This document shows positions 21,738-32,775 of a DNA stretch of 64,000 nt, piece by piece. Source of the stretch: Basidiobolus meristosporus CBS 931.73 (Eukaryota; Basidiobolomycota; Basidiobolomycetes; Basidiobolales; Basidiobolaceae); assembly GCA_002104905.1 (NCBI GenBank), contig MCFE01000188.1, positions 62,001-126,000 of the forward strand, written 5' to 3'. The position numbers and the translations under genes were made by a program. How positions within the stretch are numbered: position 1 is the stretch's first letter; each line of letters starts with the position of its first letter. A model generated the notes under the pieces. The model was not told the DNA's origin. It made no database searches and was given only the letters and a program-made list of their open reading frames with translations.

Positions 21738-24405
21738 CTACATATAGTTCAAATCAAAAAAAACTATGGCCTCCTGCTTACTAACCTCTATAAACGTGCA
21801 CACCTGCTGCAATTGACATACTTCTATCACCTCAACTTTACGGCTTTTTAGTGTGATACTTGCAAAGTTGCCATTTACCTTGTACTGCTGGTAGCATATA
21901 CATCTTGCAAACATATGCTTGGTTGTTGCCACTTCTGTCATGAATACCTCCTGAATATCCACAAAGCACTTCTTGGTATTTAGCCAATATATTCCTTCTC
22001 CCTGCTGAATTCTAATCACCCTTATAGGAGCGCTCTGGCTTTTGTTTGTTTGAATTCTGTATTGAATGGTATAGATGTTGGCTTGTGACCATGAGAAATC
22101 TGGCATATCTTGGTGGAGTTTTACTAATAAAATTAGTTGCTTGTTGCACCTAACCCAACTTTCCATTACTTAACTGATTACCCACACATTGGGGCTACTT
22201 AGCTTCTGAATGCCATAGGCATAGATGTCTCCATAGGCACATTTGTCCTCAGTATTTTCCAACTCTTTCTGGCTGTCCTCCATGTGCCAACTTATCATGT
22301 CCATGGTGGACTTGAAGGCAATATTCTTGATGGGATTGGAATATGGTAGTATCTGCAACTTGACTCATCTTCCTATCTCCCCACACATCTGTTCCAAAGG
22401 AAACTCCCAAGAGGTGAAGCAAGGCCCAATATTCTCTACACACCATGCAAGATGGAGTAGAGAATGGATACAGTAGTGTCAGAGATCTACATGTTCAGCT
22501 TTATGTTTGTAGTATAGCCGCTCAAATCCTGTTACAAACTCCTCACACAACAGCTGTGGATGCACCAAGTTGGCATTGGTGATCCGCTTCTGGATAAATA
22601 TTCCTACAATGTCCACATATGACTCCCAATGCTTCCAATGTACTCTTGGTAGAAATGGTCCAGAACACCACTTGAATATATACATATCCAGTTCATGCAG
22701 TCTTTGCATTTGTATTGTTGCATATGCGCATGAATATTAATTAGAGCCTGTGAGAAGTACTTAGGGTAGCGGATACTCTGTAATATCTTGCCAACTCTTT
22801 CAAATTTCTCCGGTATCTCCAAGGGCTCATTTAGCTTGAAATGCCCCATGTACAACTTGGTCATCAGTATAAGGATATTGTTGAAAAGTAAATGCATTGC
22901 CCCAGTGGAAAGCTTTTGCACCAACAGATACCCTCTATCTTAAGTATCTCTGGCTTCCAATTGATTCCATATTCTGGCCAATAGCTTAAAGCTTGCCAAT
23001 GTTGCTGCAATTGCATGCTTACTTCTGTATGTTCTCTCTGGGGAAAGATGATGTATTTGGTGCTGGTGTTTAGATAATAATAATGTGTGTGAGTTATAGA
23101 TTAAGTCCCTTGGATCTCACACATTTGACAGCAAAACCATCCATTGTGCCTGGAAAACCTGCTATCTTGCTGATGGCTGGGGTATCTCCAATGCAGATAA
23201 TAATATGTGCTTTTACATGATGGCCATTTACCATTATCCTGCTGGAAAGCATACAAAGTACATCCAGCAACGGATACAGGTAGCTATCCAGGTTCACCGG
23301 TGATTTAGGCCCAAATACCAGTGAAACTACCATCAGATTATTGCTCTGATACTGTAAGATGGGTGGCAGATTCAGATTGATGAGAATCAGTGGCCAGCAG
23401 GATTTGCTGGCAGAGTACTTGTTCAATTGGAATCCATCAAGTGCTAAAGCAAAGGCATGGTCATACATACCTTCATAGTAGCCCTTGCTTCTTAGCTGTT
23501 TGTGATGTTTGCCATCAAGTATACTGAATATGTTTGCATATATTGGATCAGTTTGAGCTTGGTTGATACTGAGCGTGGTACAGTATAGCTTTGCAATATT
23601 TGTCAGACTGCATCAGCTTCCCTAGATGGGGTATGACCAGAATATATCCGTAGTGTGTACAATGTTTTCCCTCAATGGTGGTGGATTTCTGACAATTTGG
23701 ACATGTTGCAATGGTAGCATTTTTGGATGTGAATGCCATGTAACTGTTAACACATGCTGGAATCAGGACAGTCTCTGGATCACATGGTGCCAGCCACATG
23801 ACAGCTGTCCACTTGTACCATGTACATGGTAAGTTGCATCCTGGAATGATTTTGGCAAGAAGTAGTAATATATCCTCAAAGCCCCCATTACTGATATTAG
23901 TGGAAACACACCACTTCTCTAGCTACAACATTACATCATTCACCAGTAGATGGATTACTGGGCTCACTTGGCTCCATAAAGTATCCTTGGCATTTGTTTC
24001 AACGGGTGTTGTCTCATTGCATGTAGGGATTTGACTGGGCTCATTTGTGGTACTGTAGTTAGAGGAGATAGGCTCAAAATATATCAGTGAACCTTCTTTG
24101 TCAGAGCTATCACTCTGTGTGCCATATTCAGAAGACCAAAATGATCCTAAAGGCATCCCAAACTCACCTGACTCAGTTTGCACAAGGTGACAAAGACAGC
24201 CAGGTGCCAATACAGAAGTATCAACTGGCCGGCAAGATAATGTTGGTACAGTAGTGACCAATGAATGGTTGAATATGACTTGGGTGGCAAAACATTGACC
24301 GTAATCCTTGTAATACTTCATATGCTGTCTGCATGCTTCATGGCTGAGAGGCTTGCCACAATAGCCACATGGTCTTTTTTCTCTTCTCTTATGGTGTTGA
24401 GTCAA
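21738..24405 (-). pseudogene. DTX transposase (CACTA/Plavaka-like), frameshifted
   Basis: Reading minus from 24405, an N-terminal finger CGYCGKPLSHEACRQH...C is followed by an acidic linker (GTQSDSSDKEGS). Next come CPNCQKST and GYILVIPHLGKLMQSDKYCKAI, the mid-region pattern of fungal CACTA/Plavaka transposases. The core follows: MYDHAFALALDGFQLNKYSA, CWPLILINLNLPP and CIGDTPAISKIAGF. The Asp in ALDGF and the Asp in IGDTP are the likely first and second catalytic residues. I could not place the third. Frames used include 24405-23923, 23799-23548, 23468-23094, 22924-22604 and 22166-21738, so this copy is dead as read. It may once have had introns, which I cannot exclude. A close copy of part of it is at 63071-63861. 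Confidence 0.8.
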
Positions 24406-24639
24406 AGTAGTCTTATCCTTGGGGCAAACAGCTTGACCTTCAACAACATAACACTATTATAGCACTTTTTGGTCAATGCTCATGTGAACTTAAGACAGTC
24501 TTGTATTTGAGACATTGCACCTACATGAATGTAAGATTCAATGATGACCTGCCAGAGCAAGGATTATAAATAAAGTTGTGTCACCACATATACATGTATA
24601 TGTAACACTATTTCCCCTTTGGTTTAACTCACTTCCATA
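24406..24639. promoter_or_regulatory. DTX divergent intergenic region
   Basis: About 235 bp separate the divergent transposase and second gene, so this is the probable shared promoter. The sequence is conserved in four other copies (9938-10149, 29890-30125 minus, 38210-38395, and 24406-24639 itself as reference). Shared blocks include GAGACATTGCACCTACATGAATG, a TATAAATAAAG box (near 24565) and CCCCTTTGGTTTAACTCACTT. Retention across otherwise decayed copies suggests functional or recombinational importance. Confidence 0.55.
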
Positions 24640-26697
24640 TATATGCTGCCAAAAAATAAAGCAAAGTTGTCTGCTTCTCAACCAAACCCCATTGCTGAGG
24701 GCAACTGAAGAACGGTTGGACAACAGCTTGCTTTGACATTCAGTACAACAAGCTGGGCTACATCCAAAAAAGGCCCTGTGGACAGTGTGCCCATTTAAGG
24801 TAATAATGCGGGCTCCTCAGGCTCTCAGTCAAGTAGGCATTGAGAACCTCTGCAGTGCCACAAGCTGACCATTGTGCTCAGGCAGATGAGAATGTAGCAA
24901 ATGCAGTACCCTCAGTTGAAGATCAGCAAGTGGCCACGATAACATCACCACCTCCCATATTAGCAGCTATGTTGTCAGCTCATACCAAAGCATTAATGAA
25001 GCAATTAGGTGCAGTGGCTGATAGGATAGATGCAATGGCCCAGAGAAATCAGGAAATAGTCCAGAAACAGGATGAGTGGATAATACATGTAGAGCAATCA
25101 ATATCCTAGGTAGAGAAAGCAGTATCTTTCCTGCAAAGAAGGAACTCTAATAGCTCAATATCACAGCCAGGAATTGAGCCATTTCCCAATGTAACAGCAG
25201 TGGAACACCGTACAGTCTTTGAAGCACAACAACAGTGTCAAAAGATAAAGCGCACAGAAAAACCTATCACAGTGTGGGATGGAGACAACATGGTGTTTAT
25301 ACTGAAGCCTAAAAATCAAATGACATTGAAGATCTGTGAAGCTGTTGAGTGCAATAATGAAGAGTAGGCTAATATTCAAGAGGCCAACAGAAGTCTAGAA
25401 CGCCATCACTTTAAGGCCAGCATACCATAGGACCATCAGGAACTCAAGGCCAAGCAGAATGCACTTCACTTGTTCCATGAGCATTATCCTGGATTCAGAC
25501 GGGCAAACAGATTTTGGGCCAGCATTGGTATGCTAGAAAGTATCTCAAGGATAGCAGAAACTCTAAAAGGCAGAAGAATAAGGGTGCCATGGCTAAATAC
25601 CAGTGGCTTCCTCAAGAGCCCATTACAAGCAGGGCCAAAAGCTCAAGACAAGCGTCAAAGAGATGTCAGGCAGCTGGAAGAGTGCCAATTAGGGACAAGC
25701 AGGCAGACATGGATGCACCAACACAGCAATTATCCAGGAAAAAGCATAGAATCACTCAAGAAGCACCCAGTCAAAGTGGCAGTGAAGTACCTGGCAGTGA
25801 TAAAAACCAGCTTCTTTTACAGGAGCCCATCACAACTATGGTTGAGAGCTCAAAGCAAGCTGAAAAGAAATATCAGGTCACCAGAAGAGTGCCAGCAAGG
25901 GACAAGTAGGCCAAAACAAATGCGTCAGAGCAGAATTTATTCAGGAGACAACATAGTTCTTTACAAGAAGCACTCAGACAAAGTAGCAGTGATTAAGGAA
26001 AAGGTAAAGGGAGAAATGTAGACCCAAGCCTGAGACAGGGCGGCATGCAAATGAAACTGCAGTTCTTGCCAATTAATGCCACAAGCCAGAACAAACTGAA
26101 TCCCGTCATAGCCAAGAAGAATTACCAACAAGAAAACAGCTGTTTTCACAAGAGTTGGAAGCGCAGCCAGTGGAGCTACACTCCAGCAAGGTAGATGAGT
26201 TTGCTGAAAAAGGCAATTTGTCTACTATAGCATCCACAGCCTTCACAGCCTCCATTGTTGACAGAGTGGAGATTCCACTGACAGACAAGGCTACAACATC
26301 AAGAGCTTGAAAGACTATCACAATGCCTTCAGTGGAGTTTTGGAACATCAATAGGCATATCAAGAGGTTGCAGCACATATTCAAGAGCAGTGGTAAAGAA
26401 AATGCACTGGAATATTGCAAGGATTTATTGCAAGGACTAGCAGATGAGGAGCTAGACCTTGCAGTGCCAGCTGAAGACCAGGACGTGTGGGAACCAGTGA
26501 ATGAACAGTGGCATAAAGCTGTTGGGTTCCTGCCAACGTTGTGGAACCAGAGCGTTACAGCAGAAATACTTATTGAGTGGTGGATTTTGATGGAGTTACC
26601 TGTTGAGTGTGGGGTTGGGCTTAATGTTAGTGTAGGGTATAGGGACTTGTACAGGCCAATACAATTGGCAATTGAGGTACAACTGAAGTTTCAATAG
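24640..26697 (+). pseudogene. DTX second gene, copy 2 (coiled-coil, internal-repeat protein)
   Basis: Successive frames give KNKAKLSASQPNP at the start; MLSAHTKALMKQLGAVADRI and KQDEWIIHVEQSIS (24840-25109), which look like coiled coil; LFHEHYPGFRRANRFWAS; and a charged Gln/Ser/Lys-rich region (25514-25909) built of about 207-bp units starting near 25611 and 25818 (QEPITSRAKSS / QEPITTMVESS, then RVPIRDKQA / RVPARDK). A final globular part (26323-26697) holds RLQHIFKSSGKENALEYCKD and WHKAVGFLPTLWNQS. No family is recognised. Stops and shifts break it here. It belongs to the same element as the transposase, between the same terminal repeats. Confidence 0.65.
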
Positions 26698-27017
26698 AAA
26701 AAGACCAATTTGTATGCATGAAAAGTAAGAGAAATGGTTGAGTCAGGAAGTAAGGAGAGTGAAAAAGAGGCAATAGCCAACCAACTAACACAAATGTAGG
26801 AGGCAATTGAGTGTCTGGGATCAGAAAGTGAGCAAATTGGCAGGCAACCAATCAAAAGTCACTTAGACATTGTTGTGATGAAAAATTCTGCCCAAGTTTT
26901 TTGTGAAATCTGGGGTGCAATTATTTTTCAATGGTCACTGGATGGTGTCTTAACAAGATCAGTACCTCTTAGTCACAGGACTTTCACTTTGTGACGGCCT
27001 TTTGATGGGATCATCTC

Positions 27018-27034
27018 AATAATTTTTCATAGGG
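27018..27034 (+). repeat. DTX right terminal inverted repeat
   Basis: AATAATTTTTCATAGGG is the inverse of CCCTATGAAAAATTATT. Other copies of this end are at 14223-14239 (minus), 29031-29047 and 40914-40929. Confidence 0.85.
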
Positions 27035-28764
27035 TTTAGCTGCACTGGCAAATATCAGTCCAATAGAATTAAACTTGGCTACTGGTGTAAAGGCTTCAGT
27101 CTAGTCCAGTCCTTTTGCTTGAGAGTATCCTTGGCCACAGATCCTGCTTTGCATCTTTCAATCATATCTGCATCCTTGTATTTTGTCTTGAAGACCCTTC
27201 TGCATCCAATTGACTTTAGTTGATTGGTAATTTGACTAAGTCCAAAGCTTGATTTTCCCTCACGGCCTGATATTTATCAATCATTATAGATCTCCTAACT
27301 TTGTCTTAGGAGTACTCCAGGCCTCTTTGACAGTCTGGGAGTCTTCAATATGGACTAAATAGGCATAGCCTAAGCTTGTACCCTCATTGATACACCAATT
27401 TTGGCTCTTTCTGGTCTGGTTGGATCTCCTGCCTTGCAATACTTGACACTTTCTGGCTCAGATTTTGTGTGATAAGCCAGCAGTTTCTTGGCATATGCTG
27501 TGCATGCAAATATTCTCAGGTGCTCAACATGCTGTTTGTATTCATATCAAACCTCAAATGATGAATAACCATCACATTTTTACAATAAATCCTACAGTAA
27601 AGGTATACAGTGGTGGCAGCTAATTCTGCCCAAAAGTCACAAAATAGTGTTTCATAATGAGTCAAGATCATTGCCATTTCAAACATTGATATATTTGCAT
27701 GTTCTGCCACTTTTTTTTGCAGTGGGGAGTGTGGTGCAATAGTCTCTTGCTCTCTGCCATGAATTCTGCAGTGGTGGATGAAGAGCTTTGAGGTATACTC
27801 TCTGATTACAAAATGTAGTACTCACTTTTTGCCCAAGAGTTCCCCCAGAGTCCTACCCAAAGTTCCAACAATCCTCCCTAAGCTTCCCTCACATTTCCTT
27901 ATATCTTTTCCTGCCCTAACCTAGCAGAGACACTTACCATAACAGGAAGGTGCTCATACCCTTATTCTGTAATATACTGTCTATCACCTAAGCCACTCCC
28001 AGTTGAATATACATCTAATTGAGTCAAGATTGTAAAAAGGGTTTTGTTGGACATGAGAAATACAAGTCTTTATCATCTTATTACCTTCTATTGGAAGCTA
28101 TTCTGAACTAAGTGGTACAGAATTGACCTATAAGCTCTCCCAGCTATCAAGTACAGCCAGTAATAACCACATATTCTTCATCATTGTGTGAGCAGATTCC
28201 CCTGAGTTTTCCCCAGTTTCTCTTGCCACCATGGCATTCAGCTCCTTGAGCCTAGACAAAGCTTCAGTATTTCTTTCCACAGAGTATACCCATGTGTATC
28301 TGGTATAATCAACAGTACAAAAGATCAAATAACTCATCCCACCTGGGGATAAATTTTGCATTGCTCCACACAGATCTGCAAGATTTAAATCAAATGTTTT
28401 CTTATTGTGGATTAGCCCCAAGCTCTCATATTATAGTATGCTTTGTTTTCCATATATGCACACTTTACAGTACTGAAAATTAGCAGGGGGATTATTTCTT
28501 TGGAAATTAGCTGATCTTTGATCATTTATGTAAACAATCAGACTTTTGTGTCTGAATCTCCTGTGCCAAAGCATTAGTGATTCTTCATTATTGACTTTCA
28601 AGTATAATAGAATATAGGTCAAGATCTTTATATTTTGATCTCTGACATACAAAGCAATATGGGCACCATTTTGTACTGTGTTCCTGCATCCAGAACTATC
28701 AAAAATCAACCTTATTCCTTCTGCTATGGCCTTGCTAACAGATAGAAGGTTTGTAGCTATGCAA
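27035..28764 (-). pseudogene. Ty1-A' pol remnant, upstream half (outer level of the nest)
   Basis: From 28764 the minus strand reads NLLSVSKAIAEG, LMLWHRRFRHKS and YCKVCIYGKQ (pre-integrase finger). It continues with LADLCGAMQNLSPGG, YTRYTWVYSVER, the EHLRIFACTAYAKKLLAYH region, KSIGCRRVFKTKYK and FNSIGLIFASAA at 27040. It resembles the Ty1-A at 16656 but is far more decayed. Its continuation is 16549-16100. About 370 bp near 27790-28165 do not match Ty1-A and look like an extra insertion in the integrase core. Confidence 0.82.
27790..28165. other. Unidentified insertion in Ty1-A' integrase
   Basis: Ty1-A integrase sequence resumes on either side (a GAGAATA-like end near 28165 and CCTCAAAgCTCTTCATCC near 27790). 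The intervening DNA has no match I can see elsewhere in the window and no clear open frame. It could be a solo LTR, but no convincing target duplication was found. Confidence 0.35.
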
Positions 28765-29048
28765 AGTAAGGATTGTGAAAAGGACACAATAGCCAATTAA
28801 TGCACACAAATGTAGGAGGTGATAGAGTGTCTAAATCAGAAGGTGAGAAATTGGCAGAGAACCAATCAAAAGCCACTTTTGTGTTGTTGTGATGACAATA
28901 TTGACTCCCTTTCTTATGATACCTGGGGTGCAAGTATCTTTTGATGGTTTTTGCATGGTTTCCTGATGGAATCAATACCTCTTAGTCATGGGATGTAGAA
29001 TCTGTGATGGCCTTTTTACAGGATCATCATAATAATTTTTCATAGGAT
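28765..29048 (+). mobile_element. DTX right-end fragment
   Basis: Plus-oriented sequence matches 26740-27034 of copy 2 (AATAGCCAA..AGGAGGTGAT..., ...GGATCATCATAATAATTTTTCATAGG). It abuts Ty1-A' at 28764 and an inverted DTX segment at 29049. Confidence 0.75.
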
Positions 29049-30471
29049 TTAATGCTCATGGGAGGGTCACACACACTCCTCTTGGCCTTGAGTTCCTCAT
29101 GGTTCAGTGGTATGTCAGCCTAATGGAGATGTTGTAATAGACTTATAGCAGCCTCTTGAATATTAGCCCACTCTTCATAATTGTACCTAGCAGCTTCTTG
29201 GATCTTCACAGTCCTTAATTCCTAAGCTTCAGTATAATAACCACAGTATTCCCTCTCATTCTGTGATGAGTTTTTCTGTGCGCTTTATCTTTGGGCACTG
29301 TTGTAGTGCTTCAAGACTGTACAGTGTATCACTGCTTTTGCATTGGGAAATGGCACAATTCTTGGCTGTGACATTGAGCTACCTGAGTTCTTTCTCTACA
29401 GCAAGGATGCAGCATTCTTTACCTGAGATATTGATTGCACTACATGTATTATCTGCTCATCATGTTTCTGCACTTTTTGATGACTTCTCTGGGCCATTAC
29501 ATCTATGGCACCAGCCATTGCACCCAATTGCCTCATTAATGCTTTGGTACAAGCCAACAACATACTTGCTAATATGGGAAGTGGTGATGCTCTGACAGTA
29601 ACTTACTGGTCTTCAGTCAAGGGTACAGCATTTGCTATATTCCCATTTTACTGAGCATTGTAGTCAGCTTTTAGGTATGCAGAGATTCTCATTTTCCTAC
29701 TTGATTGGGAGACAAAGAGGGCCACATTTTTACCTTCAGTGGGATTGCTGTCAACATTGCCATTGATGGATGTAGCCCTGCTTGTTGCACCAAATGTCAA
29801 AGCAAGATGTTGTCCAACTGCTATTCTGCTTCTGTCAACTGTAGGGTTTTGTAGGGAACCAGTTGACCTTGCTTTATTTTTTGATGGCATATATATGGAA
29901 GTGCGTCAAATCAAAGGGGAAATAGTGCTACATATACTCGTGTATGTGGTGCCACAACTTTATTCATAATGCTTACTATGGCAGGTCATCATTGAATCTT
30001 ACATTCATGTAGGTGCAATGTCTCAAACACAAGACTGTCTTAAATTCACATGAATATTGACCAAAAAGTAATATATTAGCGTTACGTTGTTGAAGGTCAA
30101 ACTGTCTGCCCCGTGGACAAGACTACTTTGACTCAAGGCAGAGGTTTACAATGAGGCTATCAGAATGCTAACAAGCTTCATGTTATATAAGGCAATTAGA
30201 AATATTGACCAGCTAGGTCCGCTCAAGTGAATATAGAGCACATCAGGACCATTATAATGCCACATAATTCTTGTCAAAAGACCACTAAACACTGTCAAGT
30301 TTTGAGTTTTATTCTGGCAGTAAATTGGCAGAATGCTGCTGCAATCCCATTGTACTATTTTGTAGAGGGTCAATAATACCAAGCCATTGGCATTATGATG
30401 GACTCAAAATGAGATCCCAACAGCTGATCTGGATTGGATCCACTTGTGGTGCCAAAATATTTTTCATAGGG
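29049..30471 (-). mobile_element. DTX copy 5: transposase-deleted derivative
   Basis: Reading minus, the left terminal repeat (30471-30455, CCCTATGAAAAATATTT) is followed by the left subterminal region to about 30150. At about 30130 it joins directly to the divergent promoter and then the second gene (30120 down to 29049, helix region at 29263-29595). The whole transposase is missing while the second gene is retained. The copy is cut at 29049 before its right end, where a plus-oriented right end is attached. Confidence 0.75.
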
Positions 30472-30883
30472 TAAGTGACAATATCAGGTCAGTATTTGGG
30501 TGAAATTGCACATTTTTCAGCATATCTAATCTGGATCAGCTATTGGGATCCCACAATCAGGCAATTTTAGTGGTAGCAACTTGGAATTATTGAACCTCTA
30601 CACAATCATATGGACAGATTATGACTTTCTTTTGCTGGGTTTACTGCCAAATAAAGTAATGATCTTTCTGGTTCTTTGACTAATTTTGGAATACTTATAT
30701 GGCACTTTGGTAATCTTAATGTGGTCTACATTTACTTGAGCAGACCTAACCTGTCAATACACCCAACTGCCTCATATTGCAAAATACTTGAGTGCTTTGA
30801 ATGCCTTGTCATAGATCTTAGATAGCATTATAATGACAGAATGGTAGTCTACAGCTACTCCTATATTATGCTACTATACCTAT
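30472..30883 (+). mobile_element. DTX left subterminal fragment, before LTR-F
   Basis: Plus-oriented match to the DTX left region (a GATCAGC..TTGGGATCCCA block, GGTTTACTGCCAAATAAAG, TTGAGCAGACCTAACC). It continues after the LTR-F insertion at 31582-31673 (CTATTTACCAAATGGTATTTCC). No coding content is seen. Confidence 0.65.
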
Positions 30884-31581
30884 TGTTGTATCCAAGAGAA
30901 AAGTGTAATAAAACTCTTGAATGAGTTAACTGAGCCTAAGTGACAACTAAGCACAAAATCCTAGAATTGTCAAGGGTGACAAGAATACTAGCAGAGAAGT
31001 TCTGGTCTAATATTGGTTTGGTATATAGATGAGTTGGGCTATAAAGGCAACAGAGTTGGTTTGCTATACAGGCTAGGCTTGATGTTCTAGGGAATGCCAA
31101 ATATGCTAGGCTTGGGTGGAAAGTACAACAGAATTGTTGAATTCTTAATTTTGCTGAGGCCAATCTTAATTTTGTTGAGCCACACACTGAACCAAAAGGT
31201 TCAGTAAACTTTATTTATATTTCCCTGATGAAGTTGAGTTGGTAAGCACCAAGTGACTGGACTAATTGAAATATGTTGGGGTGCTGATAGGTGCATAAGA
31301 TAAATGAAAAGTTGCATCATTAATCATCTGATTTCTTGGCAACTACTAAGTGGTTGGATAGATCTCAGATGACTAATCCTCGGGAAAGGCTTAGCAGATC
31401 AGTTGAGGATGTAATGACCACTTGAAAATTGATCAGGTGTGACAGCTAAAAATAGCTTCTGAGAAGTGATAAGATAAAGCATAACAAGGATCAGTTATGT
31501 TTAAGTAAGGGGAAATCAGTTAGGGTACTAGATTTTCTAACTCAGTGAAATTGGCCAAGTTTTAAATGTTGATGCACAACA
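30884..31581. mobile_element. Solo LTR-F (698 bp)
   Basis: The sequence begins TGTTGTATCC and ends GATGCACAACA, with 6-bp inverted ends TGTTGT/ACAACA. It is flanked by CCTAT at 30879-30883 and at 31582-31586. Joining the flanks gives ATACCTATTTACCAAATGG, which matches the DTX sequence at 21629-21645. It is not related by eye to the other LTRs here. Orientation is unclear: AATAAA-like signals occur on both strands. Confidence 0.85.
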
Positions 31582-31673
31582 CCTATTTACCAAATGGTAT
31601 TTCCTTTTTGTACCTCCCCTTGCACCTTTCATATATTCCACTATGGATTAACCCCTTTTTATCTGCTTACCTT

Positions 31674-32217
31674 TGGATAGTAACCGTTATGAATAGACAC
31701 AAGGCAGGAGAGTAGAGCTAGGCAAGGCAGGACAAGGAAAGGACTGAGGTGTGGATCAACAAGGCAAGGTGGCTTTCCAAGGCAAGGCTGTTTATTCAAG
31801 ACCTGTGTTTATCAGACTCAGGAATACTTAAGGGGGGATAGAACTATATATACTTTTTGGCTATACTGATGCCAAGAGATATTAGCTAATACTAATGGGT
31901 TGTGGGGTGAGGCACAGCAGCAGAGCTGGGGATTATAATATAGAAGGCAAGGCACTGAGACAGGATGGGGAAATGGACTTGGTCACCTGATCATGTGACT
32001 AAGTCATGTGACCTGGTATTTCCATACATGGTACTGGACTATGAAAAATACAATAGGAAGCTTCCATGGAATGTTCCATTGTGTAACAATGATCTGGAAT
32101 GGTCAGGAACTTTCTGGAAAGTGGTAGAAGGTTCCAGAAAGAATCTCTTTGAAATTGAGCTAGGAAGCTGAAACTTGGAATATGTGTTCATGGTTGTCAT
32201 GTGATCATGACAGTAAC
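31674..32217 (-). mobile_element. Possible solo LTR of another family
   Basis: On the minus strand a TATATATAG box (near 31850) precedes CTTGAATAAACAGCC (near 31790), the spacing and order of an LTR promoter and polyadenylation signal. The plus strand has AGGCAAGGC-type repeats. The ends could be TGTTACTGTC ... ACTATCCA, but the flanks do not give a clean duplication. AGTAAC occurs near both edges (31678-31683 and 32212-32217). DTX sequence lies on both sides. Confidence 0.45.
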
Positions 32218-32764
32218 ATGGTCCCACAGGTGGATCCAATCTGTTTCAGCCATATGGAATCCCAATTAGGCTGCCATAATGCTAGCAGCTTAGAATTACT
32301 AACCCTCTACACAATCTGATGATAGGATTGCGATGGCAACTTGCTGATCTTACTGCTAACTAAGGTTGAACTTGAAAGTGTTTAAAAATCCTTGTGTATT
32401 AAGGGCATGGCATTGTGATGGTCATAATGGGTTCTACATTTATTTGAGCAGACCTAACTGGCCAATACATCCAATAACCTTATGTAGCAAAGTTTTTTGT
32501 GCCATGTTACAGTCTTCTACAGCTAAACTCAGAGTGCTATAGGTGATGAGGACCAAATGCAAGTCTTCAGACCTTGGGTGCTTTACACATAGTCCTGCAT
32601 ACCAATCCCAAATATGTTGAAAAATGGATTTTCTCCAGCACAATAGATTTTTCCTGATGGATAATACCACAATGAGTTATGAGTGCCAAATAGTGCCATT
32701 GTGTGCCAGAGAGTCATAGCTGGCCTACACTTAGCCACAAGGTGTGAGACATAGACTTTCATAT
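32218..32764 (+). mobile_element. DTX left-end fragment followed by repeat G
   Basis: 32218-32500 matches the DTX left subterminal region (GTCCCACAGGTGGATCC, TTGAGCAGACCTAACTGGCC). 32515-32764 carries sequence shared with 34149-34890: a CTCAGAGTGC block and a GGATAATACCACAATGAG..GTGCC block. It is cut at 32764 by a truncated Ty1-B. Confidence 0.55.
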
Positions 32765-32775
32765 TCAAGAAGGGT

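Larger units (their letters stand above)
16550..27034 (+). mobile_element. DTX copy 2: most complete two-gene DNA transposon, with Ty1-A inside
   Basis: The left end is CCCTATGAAAAATAATT at 16550 and the right end is AATAATTTTTCATAGGG at 27018-27034. These are inverted repeats of about 17 bp with one mismatch. TTTA precedes the left end (16546-16549) and follows the right end (27035-27038). Removing the element and one TTTA restores Ty1-A RT spacing (GCAGC-12 nt-TTTT, as at 19709-19730). Without the nested Ty1-A the element is about 5.8 kb. It carries a minus-strand transposase (about 21738-24405) and a plus-strand second gene (about 24640-26697), which diverge. Family assignment to CACTA/Plavaka rests on the transposase; a 4-bp duplication is unusual for CACTA, which normally gives 2-3 bp. 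Confidence 0.85.
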
